A stretch of 64,000 bases of DNA from contig JAFTQO010000009.1 of NCBI GenBank assembly GCA_017462735.1, positions 201,553 to 265,552 of the forward strand. The letters are read 5' to 3'. Under the pieces are notes generated by a model. That model saw only the letters and a list, made by a program, of their open reading frames with translations. It was not told where the DNA came from and did no database searches. Source of the stretch: Clostridia bacterium (GTDB taxonomy: Bacteria; Bacillota; Clostridia; Christensenellales; Borkfalkiaceae). The position numbers were made by a program, and so were the translations under genes. Below are positions 33,595-42,860 of the stretch, piece after piece. The stretch's first letter is position 1. Every line of letters begins with the position of its first letter.

Positions 33595-34332
33595 ATGGCA
33601 GAAGAGTTGGACGCATTATTTGCGCGCTACAAAGAGACGGGCGATACGGCTATCCGTAACCAAATCGCCGAAAAATATCTCTACATAGCCGAAATTCTGG
33701 CGAAGAAATTTGTCGGCAGAGGGGTGCCGTACGACGATTTATATCAAGAGGCGTCGTACGCGCTTTTGCGTGCCATTGACCGTTTCGATATCAGCCAAGG
33801 CGTTCAGTTTTCTACCTTCGTGACCCCTACCGTTACGGGCGAATTAAAAAACTATTTCCGCGACAAGACGCGTATGGTCAAATTGCCGAGACGACTTAGC
33901 GAACTTAGCGTAGCGGTAAAAAAATACTGCGACTCGTACCTTGCAAAAAACGGCGCGCAGCCTACGGTGACGGAGATTGCCACAGCCTTACAGGCAGAGG
34001 AAGAAGAGGTGATTAAAGTGCTGGAAACGGGCGGGACACTCTCTCTCGACAAAGTGGAAGAGAATAGTGAAAAGGGAGGCTCTCGCAGCCTGTTAGACGC
34101 CTTTCCCGTGGGCGAGGAAGACTTTGAGCGAATCGAGACGAGAGAGACCTTGAAAGAGGCGATGAAGGATTTGTCCTTGCCTGAAAAGAAATTGATACTG
34201 TATAGATACCGAGACAACTTATCGCAGACGGAGACGGCAAAGCGACTGGGCGTGTCCCAGATGTTCGTGTCCCGTACGGAAAGAAAGTTGATGAAACTTT
34301 TAAAAGAACGGTTGCAGGAGGAAAACGTATGA
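33595..34332 (+). CDS. RNA polymerase sigma factor, SigB/SigF/SigG family
   Basis: 245 residues. Region 2 (YDDLYQEASYALLRAIDRFDISQGVQFSTF), region 3 (about 110-150, AQPTVTEIATALQ) and region 4 (LSQTETAKRLGVSQMFVSRTERK) are all present. The family directs stress or sporulation genes and is held by RsbW/SpoIIAB proteins. Its neighbours are exactly those partners. The next gene overlaps its stop by 4 bp. Whether the regulon is stress or sporulation cannot be told from this window. Confidence 0.92.
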   Translation: MAEELDALFARYKETGDTAIRNQIAEKYLYIAEILAKKFVGRGVPYDDLYQEASYALLRAIDRFDISQGVQFSTFVTPTVTGELKNYFRDKTRMVKLPRRLSELSVAVKKYCDSYLAKNGAQPTVTEIATALQAEEEEVIKVLETGGTLSLDKVEENSEKGGSRSLLDAFPVGEEDFERIETRETLKEAMKDLSLPEKKLILYRYRDNLSQTETAKRLGVSQMFVSRTERKLMKLLKERLQEENV

Positions 34333-34691
34333 GAAGATATTCGATTACGGACGGCGTTAGTTTGCGTGACGCCCTGTCCCAACTGCATCAAGACTTGTTA
34401 TTGGTGGGCTTAGACGAAAGTTGTTTTTTTCGATGCAAGTTGGTGTTTAGCGAACTTGCTTCCAACGCGGCGAAACATATGCCGCGCGGTGGAGAAATCA
34501 AGGTGGAGCTTTTTGAAGAACGGGTAGAGATCGTCCTGTCGGGCGAAAAGCCTTTTCGGTTGCCCGAGATAAGCAACTGTTCGCCCGTATACGCGGAGAG
34601 TGGTAGAGGATTGTATCTTATCGACAGCGTGTGCCAAAGCCGTGAGAATACGGCAAACGGCGTAAAAGTAGTACTCATACGAAATAGATAA
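34329..34691 (+). CDS. Anti-sigma factor kinase-like HATPase (RsbW/SpoIIAB type)
   Basis: 120 residues. The N-box reads KLVFSELASNAAKHM (Glu and Asn both present), and a G2-like SGRGLYLIDSV follows at about residue 93. It would bind ATP, hold the sigma factor encoded just upstream, and phosphorylate the STAS protein. The start overlaps the sigma stop (ATGA). Having it after the sigma gene, with a second degenerate RsbW-like protein before it, is an unusual order. Confidence 0.75.
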   Translation: MRRYSITDGVSLRDALSQLHQDLLLVGLDESCFFRCKLVFSELASNAAKHMPRGGEIKVELFEERVEIVLSGEKPFRLPEISNCSPVYAESGRGLYLIDSVCQSRENTANGVKVVLIRNR

Positions 34692-34715
34692 AGGACGGTG
34701 TTGCAACCGTCCTTT
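34690..34715 (+). terminator. Hairpin after the partner-switching operon
   Basis: Stem AAAGGACGGT/ACCGTCCTTT, 6-nt loop, only a short T-run. Confidence 0.65.
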
Positions 34716-34734
34716 ACGATATAAAAGAAAAACA

Positions 34735-34764
34735 AAAAAGACCGACGAACAGTCGGTCTTTTTT
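34735..34764. terminator. Bidirectional terminator
   Basis: Stem AAAAAGACCGAC/GTCGGTCTTTTT between convergent genes. Confidence 0.85.
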
Positions 34765-34770
34765 AGGTCA

Positions 34771-36243
34771 TTATTTATCGGTGTAGTAGTCGTACATCTT
34801 GCCGAGCAAATCGTCGGGGATTCTCGAACGGTATTTGCCGAGGTGTACGAAGATCTTACGGAAGAATATCGTATTGTCTTCACCCGTAACGTAATCGGGT
34901 ACACCGGGGAAATCGCCTTTTGCTTTCAAGAAGAAGATGTCGGCAAATTGTTGTCTTTCTTCGTCGGAAAGGGTAGCGATAAATTCGTCGGTAAGTTTGG
35001 TCGTGCCGGCAGGTGCCGCCGCAGCAGGCGCTACAGGCGCGTAAGTAACGTAGGAAGGCGCTGCTTCTTCCGTCACTTCTTCCGCCGCCTCTTCGGCAGG
35101 TTCTTCTTCCACTTCTTCTACCGTTTCTACTACGGGCGCTTCGTAAGGTACTGCTTCGATATAGTCCTTTTCTTCTGCGGGCGCTTCCGTAGCGGTGGGT
35201 TCTGCCACCGTTTCAGCCTTAGCGGGTTCTGCTTTCGCTTCTGCTTTAGGTGCTTTTTGTTTTGCGGGCGCAACCGTCTCCACGTCTTTGTTGAAATAGA
35301 TTAAACGGATAATGGAGAAAACCAAAGCGTATACGGTAAATACACCGAGGATCACTAAGCAAGCAACCAAGCCAAGAATGATGGGGTTGTTGTAACTGAG
35401 GATGAAATCGGAGGGGATGATATCCGTATTGAGAACGTACAACAACAAGACGCCGACGGTACAAATGAGTTGCAAGATAGCCGCTACCAGGTTGTCGGCG
35501 AATTTTTCACGTCTAGGCAACATGGCAGAGGTGCCAAACATGCAAAGCGCGCTGAAGATAAGTACGGCGTAAGCACCGTATTTGTATGCGTCGCCAAACA
35601 CGTAAGGTGGATAATATTTGTAAACGTGTACGATGACCATGTTGAAAAGGAAGGATACGACAAAGGTTACCGTAGACATCCATACGCGCTTAGGAGAGTT
35701 AAGGATAGAGAGGACAAAACCAATCACCGCATAACCAGCGCAAATGGCAAGGGGCAGGACGAAGAAACCGCCTTCAAAACTGATAGGCAAGTCGTTCCAA
35801 TACATAAAGGTAAGGGTTGTGAGTAAATATCCGCCGATGCCCCAGAAGTTAGCGCCGATGACGCGGAAGGTGGATTTTACCGCGTTCTTTGCCGAGAAAA
35901 GCCCGATGAGTGCAAACACTACGCCGCAAAGCATAGCGATGGGCATAGCCAACAAACTAATGAAAGAAATCCACAAGTCAAACGTTGCGGCTGCCGAGAA
36001 TAAAATTTGGAAATATTCTTTGAAATTTTCAAAGACAGGGGTCAAAAGGTCGATAAGGGTGGTATCCGTACCTTTTCCGCCAAAGGGGAGGAGACAGGTC
36101 AAAACGATAGGACATACCGCAAGGACAAGCCCGAGGATACGATAAAGCCAGTTACTGCTTTGTTGTTTTTGGACGGCGCCGTTAGAAGCAGGATAACTTG
36201 CCAATTCTTCATCGGTAACGTTCAAATTGCTGTAGTTACTCAT
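34771..36243 (-). CDS. Polytopic membrane protein with disordered linker and C-terminal domain
   Basis: 490 residues from the ATG at 36243 (AGGAG). About nine membrane segments (30-330) are followed by an Ala/Glu/Pro-rich disordered stretch (about 335-420) and a compact C-terminal domain of about 70 residues beginning LTDEFIATLSDEERQQF and ending near a KMYDYYTDK motif. No family recognised; the tail may be an interaction module. It has a consensus promoter and a leader of about 105 nt. Confidence 0.75.
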   Translation of the reverse strand: MSNYSNLNVTDEELASYPASNGAVQKQQSSNWLYRILGLVLAVCPIVLTCLLPFGGKGTDTTLIDLLTPVFENFKEYFQILFSAAATFDLWISFISLLAMPIAMLCGVVFALIGLFSAKNAVKSTFRVIGANFWGIGGYLLTTLTFMYWNDLPISFEGGFFVLPLAICAGYAVIGFVLSILNSPKRVWMSTVTFVVSFLFNMVIVHVYKYYPPYVFGDAYKYGAYAVLIFSALCMFGTSAMLPRREKFADNLVAAILQLICTVGVLLLYVLNTDIIPSDFILSYNNPIILGLVACLVILGVFTVYALVFSIIRLIYFNKDVETVAPAKQKAPKAEAKAEPAKAETVAEPTATEAPAEEKDYIEAVPYEAPVVETVEEVEEEPAEEAAEEVTEEAAPSYVTYAPVAPAAAAPAGTTKLTDEFIATLSDEERQQFADIFFLKAKGDFPGVPDYVTGEDNTIFFRKIFVHLGKYRSRIPDDLLGKMYDYYTDK

Positions 36244-36353
36244 AAAACACTCCTTAAAATGTTTATTTTTCTCTATATACTCACCGCTGTCACGGTGGAG
36301 AAAGCCTATGTACGTGTGCGCGGGTTGCGCACGGGACAATAATTATATCCTGT

Positions 36354-36382
36354 ATTATATCATCTTTTTATGGGGTTGTCAA
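36354..36382 (-). promoter_or_regulatory. Promoter of the membrane-protein gene 34771-36243
   Basis: Minus-strand TTGACA, 17 bp, TATAAT. Confidence 0.75.
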
Positions 36383-36465
36383 TATTAGGGTAGAAGAAAA
36401 AATTTAAAAAAGAAGATTTTTTTTCACAGGAGTCGTTATATTGTCCGTTTATTTTTAAAAAAGCC

Positions 36466-36494
36466 TTGAATTTTGGCAATAAATGGTCTATAAT
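36466..36494 (+). promoter_or_regulatory. Promoter of the PucR-like regulator gene
   Basis: TTGAAT, 17 bp, TATAAT. Confidence 0.65.
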
Positions 36495-36544
36495 GATAAG
36501 GCGTTATCGGCTCGATTTTATAAAAATCGAGAGGAAGGAGAGAT

Positions 36545-37510
36545 ATGGAAGCACTCAAGAAAGCCACCGTAGAACTGGAAAAAATCATCGGCAGAAAAAT
36601 AGCCGTACAAAGGGAAAAAGAGGCCGTAAAAGACGATGCGCACACCTATTTTCACTTTACCTTTAAAGGGGAGAAATACGTAGGCGCGCTAGAGGGTACG
36701 GACGGGCAGACGGCGGCGTTTGCGGCGTTGTTGCCCGCCCATTTCGACGGTTTGGCAGAAGAGACTCGTAGCCTTTCCAAGACGCAGTTTTTCAGCAAAG
36801 TGCTCTCAGGAGAGGGCACGCCCGCCTTTCTCTATCAATACGCGAAAAAGTTTTTCGTAGAGGACGCCTTTTGTTTTGTGTTAGCGTTAGAGACCCCGCG
36901 CTTAACGAGCGAAGTGAAAACTTTGTCTGCCCAATACGGCGACGGCATGGACGTCGTATTGGATACGGAGGACGGCAGATTGGCGTTGCTACATTTTTTT
37001 GGCAAACAAGAAGAGGTGACGGCAGTTGCCTATGCGACGGGCTTGGCGCAGTTTATTAAAGAGGAGTTAGGGGTAGACGTCCAAATCGGCGTAGGCCCCG
37101 TGGCGCGGTCCTTAGAAGAGGCGCCGTTATCCTACCAGCAGGCGCTTGGCGCCCTTCGCTACGGAGGCACGCACGACAAGCGGGAGAAGGTACATTCCTA
37201 CAAAGATTTCGTGCTTGTAAAGATGCTGGAAGATATCCCGCAAAGCAGGTTGGAGGAGTATTATTCCTTGTTGTCCCGAGAGGGCGCGAGGGAAATCTTC
37301 GAGGATGAGGAGATGCTCCTGACCGCAAAGGAATTTTTGCGCGGAAATCTCAACGTTAGCGAAACGGCGCGCAGTATGTATTTACACCGCAACACGCTTA
37401 CCTACCGATTGGATAAAATCGAAAGGGAGACGGGGCTCAATATCAGGGTGTTTGCCGACGCCGTGTCTTTTCACGTGTTGGCGCTACTGTATCCTCTGGT
37501 CAAAGGCTAG
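36545..37510 (+). CDS. PucR/CdaR-type transcriptional regulator
   Basis: 321 residues. The C-terminal 70 residues carry the PucR helix-turn-helix (LNVSETARSMYLHRNTLTYRLDKIERETGLN). The middle (about 100-230) is a GGDEF-like or CdaR-type domain (IGVGPVARSLEEAPLSYQQALGAL). The N-terminus is a short sensor of unknown ligand. GGAGAG precedes the ATG. A peptidase gene follows 55 bp downstream with no terminator. Confidence 0.85.
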   Translation: MEALKKATVELEKIIGRKIAVQREKEAVKDDAHTYFHFTFKGEKYVGALEGTDGQTAAFAALLPAHFDGLAEETRSLSKTQFFSKVLSGEGTPAFLYQYAKKFFVEDAFCFVLALETPRLTSEVKTLSAQYGDGMDVVLDTEDGRLALLHFFGKQEEVTAVAYATGLAQFIKEELGVDVQIGVGPVARSLEEAPLSYQQALGALRYGGTHDKREKVHSYKDFVLVKMLEDIPQSRLEEYYSLLSREGAREIFEDEEMLLTAKEFLRGNLNVSETARSMYLHRNTLTYRLDKIERETGLNIRVFADAVSFHVLALLYPLVKG

Positions 37511-37565
37511 CACGCAGTAGTATCTTATGCGCAAAAAGAAAGAGAAGTACCCAAAAGGAGAAAAT

Positions 37566-38981
37566 ATGGGAAGTGAAGAGCAATTAAAAGAGGAAGCGCA
37601 GGTTTCCCTGTCGTTGCCCGCAGAAAGGGAGGAAAAGACGGAAAATCCGTCCCTGCCCCCCGCAAAAAAGGATAAAAAAGCAAAATCTAACCCGAAAAGT
37701 AAAAAGAAAAAGGTACTGACGGGGATAATTGCAGTCGCGCTTGCTGCCGTAGGTTTTGTCGTAGGGCTGGGGGTGCAACCGTTGTTTATGGACGCAGAAA
37801 TGCGCTCTCTTATGCAAATCAAAAACGCGATTCAGGACGACTATTTATACGAAGTTTCGGACGAAATGTTTTATTCGACGTTGTTTGACGCTATCAACGA
37901 CGATTTGCTAGACCCGTACTCTAAGTATATGACCAAAGAGGAGTACGCTGAAAACCTTACCGCCGCGGAAGGACAGCGTAGCGGGATCGGCGTCGTCTAC
38001 ACCACGACAGAGGAAGGGAAAAAGGTATACGTTGATTTTGTGCGCGGCAATTCTCCGGCGGAAGATGCGGGGTTGCAACGAGGGGATAGGTTAGTCGCCG
38101 TAGGTAGCAGCCAGACGCAATTGACGGAAGTGCAAAGTTATCAACATTTTAAAGAATTGGTGCTTGCGCAAGGGTATGGCGTTCCCTTTTATTTGCAATA
38201 TGAAAGAGGAAGCGCGCTTTCGACAGTCTCCGTAGCCAACCGAACTTTTGCAGAAAATTACGTCTATTACCGCACGGGAGAGACGTCCTTTGCGTTCACG
38301 GGCGCGGAAGCGACGACGATGCAAGAGAAAAACAACCCGATTGTCGGTCTGCCTGAAGACGTCGCGTATATCCGTTTAACGCAGTTTAACGGCAACGCCG
38401 CGCAGCAGTTTTCTTCGGCAATGAATCTCTTTAAAGAGGAGGGGAAGAAACGATTAGTTTTGGACTTGCGCGGAAACGGCGGCGGGTATATGGATGTTTT
38501 GTCTTCGATTTCCTCCTATTTTTGCAAATCGGCAACCTCTTTTGCGCCCACGGTGGCGACGGCGGTGTATGCGGACGGGGATAAGGAATATTTCCACGCG
38601 AACGGCAACGTGTACAGCCGTTATTTTGCGGAGGATAGCGAGATATATCTCTTGGCGGACGACGGCACGGCGTCTGCTAGCGAATGCTTGATCGGTTGTA
38701 TGGTAGACTACGGCGCTTTGAATTTGCAAAACGTTTGTCTGTTTGAAAAGGACGGCGTCGCTAAGACGTACGGAAAAGGAATCATGCAGACGACGTACAC
38801 TTTCGGGGCGGGCGACACGGACGCTATCCGCTTGACGACGGCTCGTATCCAGTGGCCAATCAGCGGTAGATGTATCCACGGGGTCGGCGTAACGACGGCG
38901 GACGGTTGCAAGAGCGCGCTTTATTCCTTTACGCAGGACGGAGAAGTGTACGCAGGCTTAACGGCACTTGGTATCTTGTAA
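37566..38981 (+). CDS. S41 family C-terminal processing peptidase
   Basis: 471 residues from the ATG at 37566 (AGGAG). A charged cytosolic tail of about 55 residues leads to one membrane anchor (about 58-80), a PDZ domain (about 150-210, GIGVVYTTTEEG..AGLQRGDRLVAVG), and the S41 protease core. The catalytic Ser lies in DDGTASASECLIG and the Lys in AKTYGKGIMQT. It degrades or trims extracytoplasmic proteins. No separate C-terminal peptidoglycan-binding domain is visible, unlike many CtpB proteins. Confidence 0.88.
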   Translation: MGSEEQLKEEAQVSLSLPAEREEKTENPSLPPAKKDKKAKSNPKSKKKKVLTGIIAVALAAVGFVVGLGVQPLFMDAEMRSLMQIKNAIQDDYLYEVSDEMFYSTLFDAINDDLLDPYSKYMTKEEYAENLTAAEGQRSGIGVVYTTTEEGKKVYVDFVRGNSPAEDAGLQRGDRLVAVGSSQTQLTEVQSYQHFKELVLAQGYGVPFYLQYERGSALSTVSVANRTFAENYVYYRTGETSFAFTGAEATTMQEKNNPIVGLPEDVAYIRLTQFNGNAAQQFSSAMNLFKEEGKKRLVLDLRGNGGGYMDVLSSISSYFCKSATSFAPTVATAVYADGDKEYFHANGNVYSRYFAEDSEIYLLADDGTASASECLIGCMVDYGALNLQNVCLFEKDGVAKTYGKGIMQTTYTFGAGDTDAIRLTTARIQWPISGRCIHGVGVTTADGCKSALYSFTQDGEVYAGLTALGIL

Positions 38982-39010
38982 AAAGTGTTCGGTCAAAATT
39001 AAAAAGATAA

Positions 39011-39040
39011 AAAATAACGGGTCGCATGACCCGTTATTTT
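39011..39040. terminator. Bidirectional terminator
   Basis: Stem AAAATAACGGGTC/GACCCGTTATTTT between convergent genes. Confidence 0.85.
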
Positions 39041-39052
39041 AGTTTGCAAGGA

Positions 39053-41059
39053 TTAGTTCTTTGCGTTTTCGATAGATTTAAGCGCCTTTTCGACGACGTT
39101 TTCCGCCGTGAAACCGAAGTGAGGGAAGAGTACGCCCGCAGGTGCGGATGCCCCGAAAGAGGTCATGCAGACCATTTCCCCTTTGTCGCCGGCGTATTTG
39201 TACCAACTGTAAGGGCAAGCGGCCTCTACGCATACGCGCGCTTTGACGGCGGAAGGCAATACGCTTTCTTTATATTCTGCCGATTGTTTTTCAAACTCTT
39301 CAAAGCAAGGCATAGAGACGACTCTAGCGCTTACGCCGCGTTCTGCAAGTTGTGCTTTTGCCTTGATACAGATATCGATTTCACTACCCGTACCCATAAT
39401 AATGACGTCGGGGGTGTCTTCGCAATCGTCTAAGACGTAGCCGCCTTTCAATGCCTCTTTGCTGCTGCCGGCATATTGAGGCAAGCCTTGACGGGAAAGG
39501 ACGAGTACGGTAGGTTCGTTGCCGCTCATAGCGGAGATCCACGCCGCCGCCGTTTCGTTGCCGTCAGCGGGACGGAATACTTTCAAGCCGGGGATAGAGC
39601 GGAGCATAATCAGTTGTTCTACGGGTTGATGGGTAGGACCGTCTTCGCCGACGCCGATGGAGTCGTGCGTCATAATGTACGTGACGGGCAATTTCATCAA
39701 TGCCGAAAGTCTCATAGCGGGCTTGCAGTAATCGGAGAACACGAAGAAGGTAGCGCAGTAGGCTTGGATACCGCCGTGCAGTTGCATACCGTTGGCGATT
39801 GCCGCCATAGCGTGTTCACGGATGCCGTAGTGCAAGTTTCTGCCTGCATAGTTTTCCGCGGAGAATTCTCCGTATTTAATTTCGTCCGTATCCTTCATTT
39901 GCGAAAGGTTAGAAGGGCCGAGGTCGGCGGAGCCGCCCATAAGACCGGGGATTTTTGCCGCCAACAAATTGAGGATTTTAGAAGAGGTTTGACGGGTAGC
40001 CATAGGCTTTTCAAAATTGAAAAGTTCTGCTTCCATTTCTTCAAAGTTAGGTTTTTCGCCCGCCATTTGCTTTTTGTATTCTTCCGCAAGTTCGGGGTAC
40101 GCTTCTTCGTATTCAGCAAACATTTGTTGCCAAGCGTCGTAGTCCGCTCTACCTGCGTCAGCCGCTTTTTGGCAATGGGTAAACACCTCTTCGGGACACT
40201 CGAAAGGAGGATATTCCCAACCGAGTTTTTCCTTGGATTTTTGCAAGTTATCCGCACCCAGAGGCGCGCCGTGGCATTTTTCGCTGCCTTCTAAGGGGGA
40301 GCCGTACCCGATGCGAGTGTGGCAGATGACGATAGAGGGTTTGTCCGTGCGCGCTTTCGCTTTTTCGATAGCGGCGGACAAAGCGTTTACGTCGTCGGGA
40401 CGGGTCGCAAGGTCTACGTGCAATACTTGCCAGTTTTGCGCGGCAAATCTTGCGCCGATATTTTCTTTAAAGGTTACGTCGGTGTCCCCTTCAATCGTAA
40501 TGTCGTTGTCGTCGTAAAGGAGGATAAGTTTGCCTAACTTATTCGTCCCAGCAAAGGAGGCTGCCTCGTAAGCAATCCCTTCTTCCAAGCACCCGTCGCC
40601 GCAGATAGCATAGGTGTAGTGGTCCACTACGGGGAAGCCGGGTTTGTTGAACTTCGCGGCAAGATGCGCTTCCGCAAGCGCCATACCGACGGCGTTGGCA
40701 ATCCCTTGTCCCAAAGGCCCCGTCGTCGTTTCGACGCCAGCCGTTTGACCGTATTCGGGGTGACCGGGCGTTTTAGAACCGAGTTGACGGAAGTTTTGCA
40801 AATCTTCTTTACTGATACCTAAGCCGTATAAGTGGAACAACGAGTAGTTGAGCATAGACCCGTGTCCTGCGGACAGAATGTATCTATCACGGTTTTGCCA
40901 AGCCAAATCGTCGGGGTTGAATTTCAAGAAATTTTGAAATAGGGTGTATCCAATCGGCGCACAGCCCATCGGCAATCCGGGGTGACCGGATTTAGCCTTT
41001 TCAATGGCTTCTGCGGATAAGATACGGATAGCGTTGATGGTGGTTTTTTGAACGTTCAT
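39053..41059 (-). CDS. tkt: Transketolase
   Basis: 668 residues, full length. It moves two-carbon units between sugar phosphates using thiamine diphosphate. Hallmarks: N-terminal SGHPGLPMG, ThDP-binding GDGCLEEG, EGDTDVTFKEN, a second-half YGIREHAM and HDSIGVGEDGPTHQPVEQL. A GGAG site precedes the ATG. It is cotranscribed with a phosphohexomutase gene 31 bp upstream. Confidence 0.98.
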   Translation of the reverse strand: MNVQKTTINAIRILSAEAIEKAKSGHPGLPMGCAPIGYTLFQNFLKFNPDDLAWQNRDRYILSAGHGSMLNYSLFHLYGLGISKEDLQNFRQLGSKTPGHPEYGQTAGVETTTGPLGQGIANAVGMALAEAHLAAKFNKPGFPVVDHYTYAICGDGCLEEGIAYEAASFAGTNKLGKLILLYDDNDITIEGDTDVTFKENIGARFAAQNWQVLHVDLATRPDDVNALSAAIEKAKARTDKPSIVICHTRIGYGSPLEGSEKCHGAPLGADNLQKSKEKLGWEYPPFECPEEVFTHCQKAADAGRADYDAWQQMFAEYEEAYPELAEEYKKQMAGEKPNFEEMEAELFNFEKPMATRQTSSKILNLLAAKIPGLMGGSADLGPSNLSQMKDTDEIKYGEFSAENYAGRNLHYGIREHAMAAIANGMQLHGGIQAYCATFFVFSDYCKPAMRLSALMKLPVTYIMTHDSIGVGEDGPTHQPVEQLIMLRSIPGLKVFRPADGNETAAAWISAMSGNEPTVLVLSRQGLPQYAGSSKEALKGGYVLDDCEDTPDVIIMGTGSEIDICIKAKAQLAERGVSARVVSMPCFEEFEKQSAEYKESVLPSAVKARVCVEAACPYSWYKYAGDKGEMVCMTSFGASAPAGVLFPHFGFTAENVVEKALKSIENAKN

Positions 41060-41090
41060 TGATGTCTCCTTGCTGTAATGTCCGTTATTT

Positions 41091-42614
41091 TCACGCTTTT
41101 AAAAAGTTTTCAAAAGCGGTTAAATCCAAAAAGTCGTATAGAGATAAAAATTGATAGAGGAAAGTGCAAATGGCTTTGACCCCGCCTGCGCTGTCGCTTT
41201 CGATATTGACGGGCATATTCGGGTCGTGCAGACTCATACGGAGCAGCGCCCAACCGTCACCGTGCGCTTTATCAAAATTGACGCGGAATCCTTCAAAGTT
41301 ATCGTCTGCGGGACGAAGATACTCTTGCGTGCTTGCAAACGCCGCAAAATCGTCGATAACTCCTTTGCCCAGCGTTTTAAAATCGACGCCTTGGACGAAT
41401 TTTACGCGCAACTCTTTCCCTTCTTTGGCTTCGGGAAGGGTGGCGATCAAATCAGTCAATCGTTTTCCTTCTTTTCCTGCCTTAGCAAGGGCGATTAAAA
41501 GCCGTACGATTAGATACGCGCCGTCGTCGAGGAAATAGTTTTCCATAAGAGCCGCGTGACCGCTCGTCTCAATGGCAAGAGGGGTATATTCGCCTAAGGC
41601 GTTGAGCCTAATCGCCTCGTTGATGACGTTTTTATAGCCCCGTTTAAAGCGGTGGTGTTTGCCGCCTGCGTCTTTCAAGAACACCGCCAGTCCGTCGGAG
41701 GTAACCGAGTCGGTGACGATAGTCCCTTTTTTTTCTTGCAACAAAATGGCAGAGATGAGGGCGATAAGCCGATTGCGGTTAATTTCTTCTCCGCGTTCGT
41801 CTACGGCGCCCGCCCTGTCTACGTCGGTATCAAAGATGATACCGAAATCGGCGTTTGCCTTTTTGACCGCTTCGCAAACGGAACGCATTGCCTCGCCGTC
41901 TTCAGGGTTGGGGATATGGTTGGGGAATCTTCCGTCGGGCTCTAAAAATTGCGAGCCTGTGGTGTCTGCGCCCAAAGGCGCTAGTACTTTATCGGCGAAG
42001 AACCCGCCCGCTCCGTTACCTGCGTCCACGACGATACGCTTGCCTTTCAAAGGGGTTTGGTCGCCCGTGGCTTTTCGTACTTTCTCCACTAGTGATTTTG
42101 CATAATTGTCGACGTAGGGCGCATAGACAATCTCGCCGTTCGTTTTCGTTTTCGTGCCTTCCGCCGCAAGGGTTAAAATTTGCGTGATGTCCGCGCTTTC
42201 CAACCCGCCTTGCGCCGTGAAAAATTTCAAGCCGTTTCTATTAAAGGGAAGGTGGCTTGCGGTAATCATAATCGAGCCGTCGCAAGGGAGGGAAGTAAGC
42301 CTTGTCTCGTCCTTGAGCAACATAAACATAGAAGGGGTGGTAGAAAGCCCCGTGTCGACGGCTTTTCCACCCGTTTTCGTGATCCCTGCAAGTACCGCTT
42401 TGGAAAGGGCGGGCGCCGAGATACGGGAGTCGTACCCTACGGCGACGGAAACGTGATCTTTGCTAAGTTTTTGCCCGAGCCAGAGGCAAAAAGCAGCGGC
42501 GATATCGCTTGCGATATCTTCCGTTAAGGTGACGGGCTGGTTTTCCACTCCTGCCACCGCTACGCCGCGTACGTCCGTACCGTTTTTCAATTGTAAATAT
42601 TTTTGCAGCGTCAT
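41091..42614 (-). CDS. Phosphomannomutase/phosphoglucomutase
   Basis: 507 residues, alpha-D-phosphohexomutase family. The phosphoserine loop is TASHLPFNRNGLKFF, the metal loop is DTDVDRAG, the sugar-binding loop is about GHAAL (SGHAA), and a late phosphate-binding RPADDN-type segment is present. Likely roles are interconverting hexose 1- and 6-phosphates for nucleotide-sugar synthesis; Man versus Glc specificity cannot be read. It shares an operon with tkt and has a consensus-like promoter. Confidence 0.88.
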   Translation of the reverse strand: MTLQKYLQLKNGTDVRGVAVAGVENQPVTLTEDIASDIAAAFCLWLGQKLSKDHVSVAVGYDSRISAPALSKAVLAGITKTGGKAVDTGLSTTPSMFMLLKDETRLTSLPCDGSIMITASHLPFNRNGLKFFTAQGGLESADITQILTLAAEGTKTKTNGEIVYAPYVDNYAKSLVEKVRKATGDQTPLKGKRIVVDAGNGAGGFFADKVLAPLGADTTGSQFLEPDGRFPNHIPNPEDGEAMRSVCEAVKKANADFGIIFDTDVDRAGAVDERGEEINRNRLIALISAILLQEKKGTIVTDSVTSDGLAVFLKDAGGKHHRFKRGYKNVINEAIRLNALGEYTPLAIETSGHAALMENYFLDDGAYLIVRLLIALAKAGKEGKRLTDLIATLPEAKEGKELRVKFVQGVDFKTLGKGVIDDFAAFASTQEYLRPADDNFEGFRVNFDKAHGDGWALLRMSLHDPNMPVNIESDSAGGVKAICTFLYQFLSLYDFLDLTAFENFLKA

Positions 42615-42641
42615 AATTCTTCCTTTTGCAATTCTTTTTCT

Positions 42642-42670
42642 ATTATACCTTTTTCCCGTCCTTTTTTCAA
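42642..42670 (-). promoter_or_regulatory. Promoter of the phosphohexomutase-tkt operon
   Basis: Minus-strand TTGAAA, 17 bp, TATAAT. Confidence 0.7.
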
Positions 42671-42781
42671 GTCTTTTACCATAAAAATTAATATTTTTTC
42701 CGCCTTTTTTTCACCCGAGTACGGTGTTTAAAAAATTTAACAAAAAATAAAAAGGAATTTGTAAAACTTTATTTTGATTTG

Positions 42782-42811
42782 TTGACAGAAAGGCAGGCGA
42801 TATGCTATAAT
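42782..42811 (+). promoter_or_regulatory. degV-type gene promoter
   Basis: TTGACA, 18 bp ending TGC, TATAAT. Confidence 0.75.
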
Positions 42812-42860
42812 AATTTCATCATATTTTTATATGACAACACAAGAAAAGAGGACATGATTG

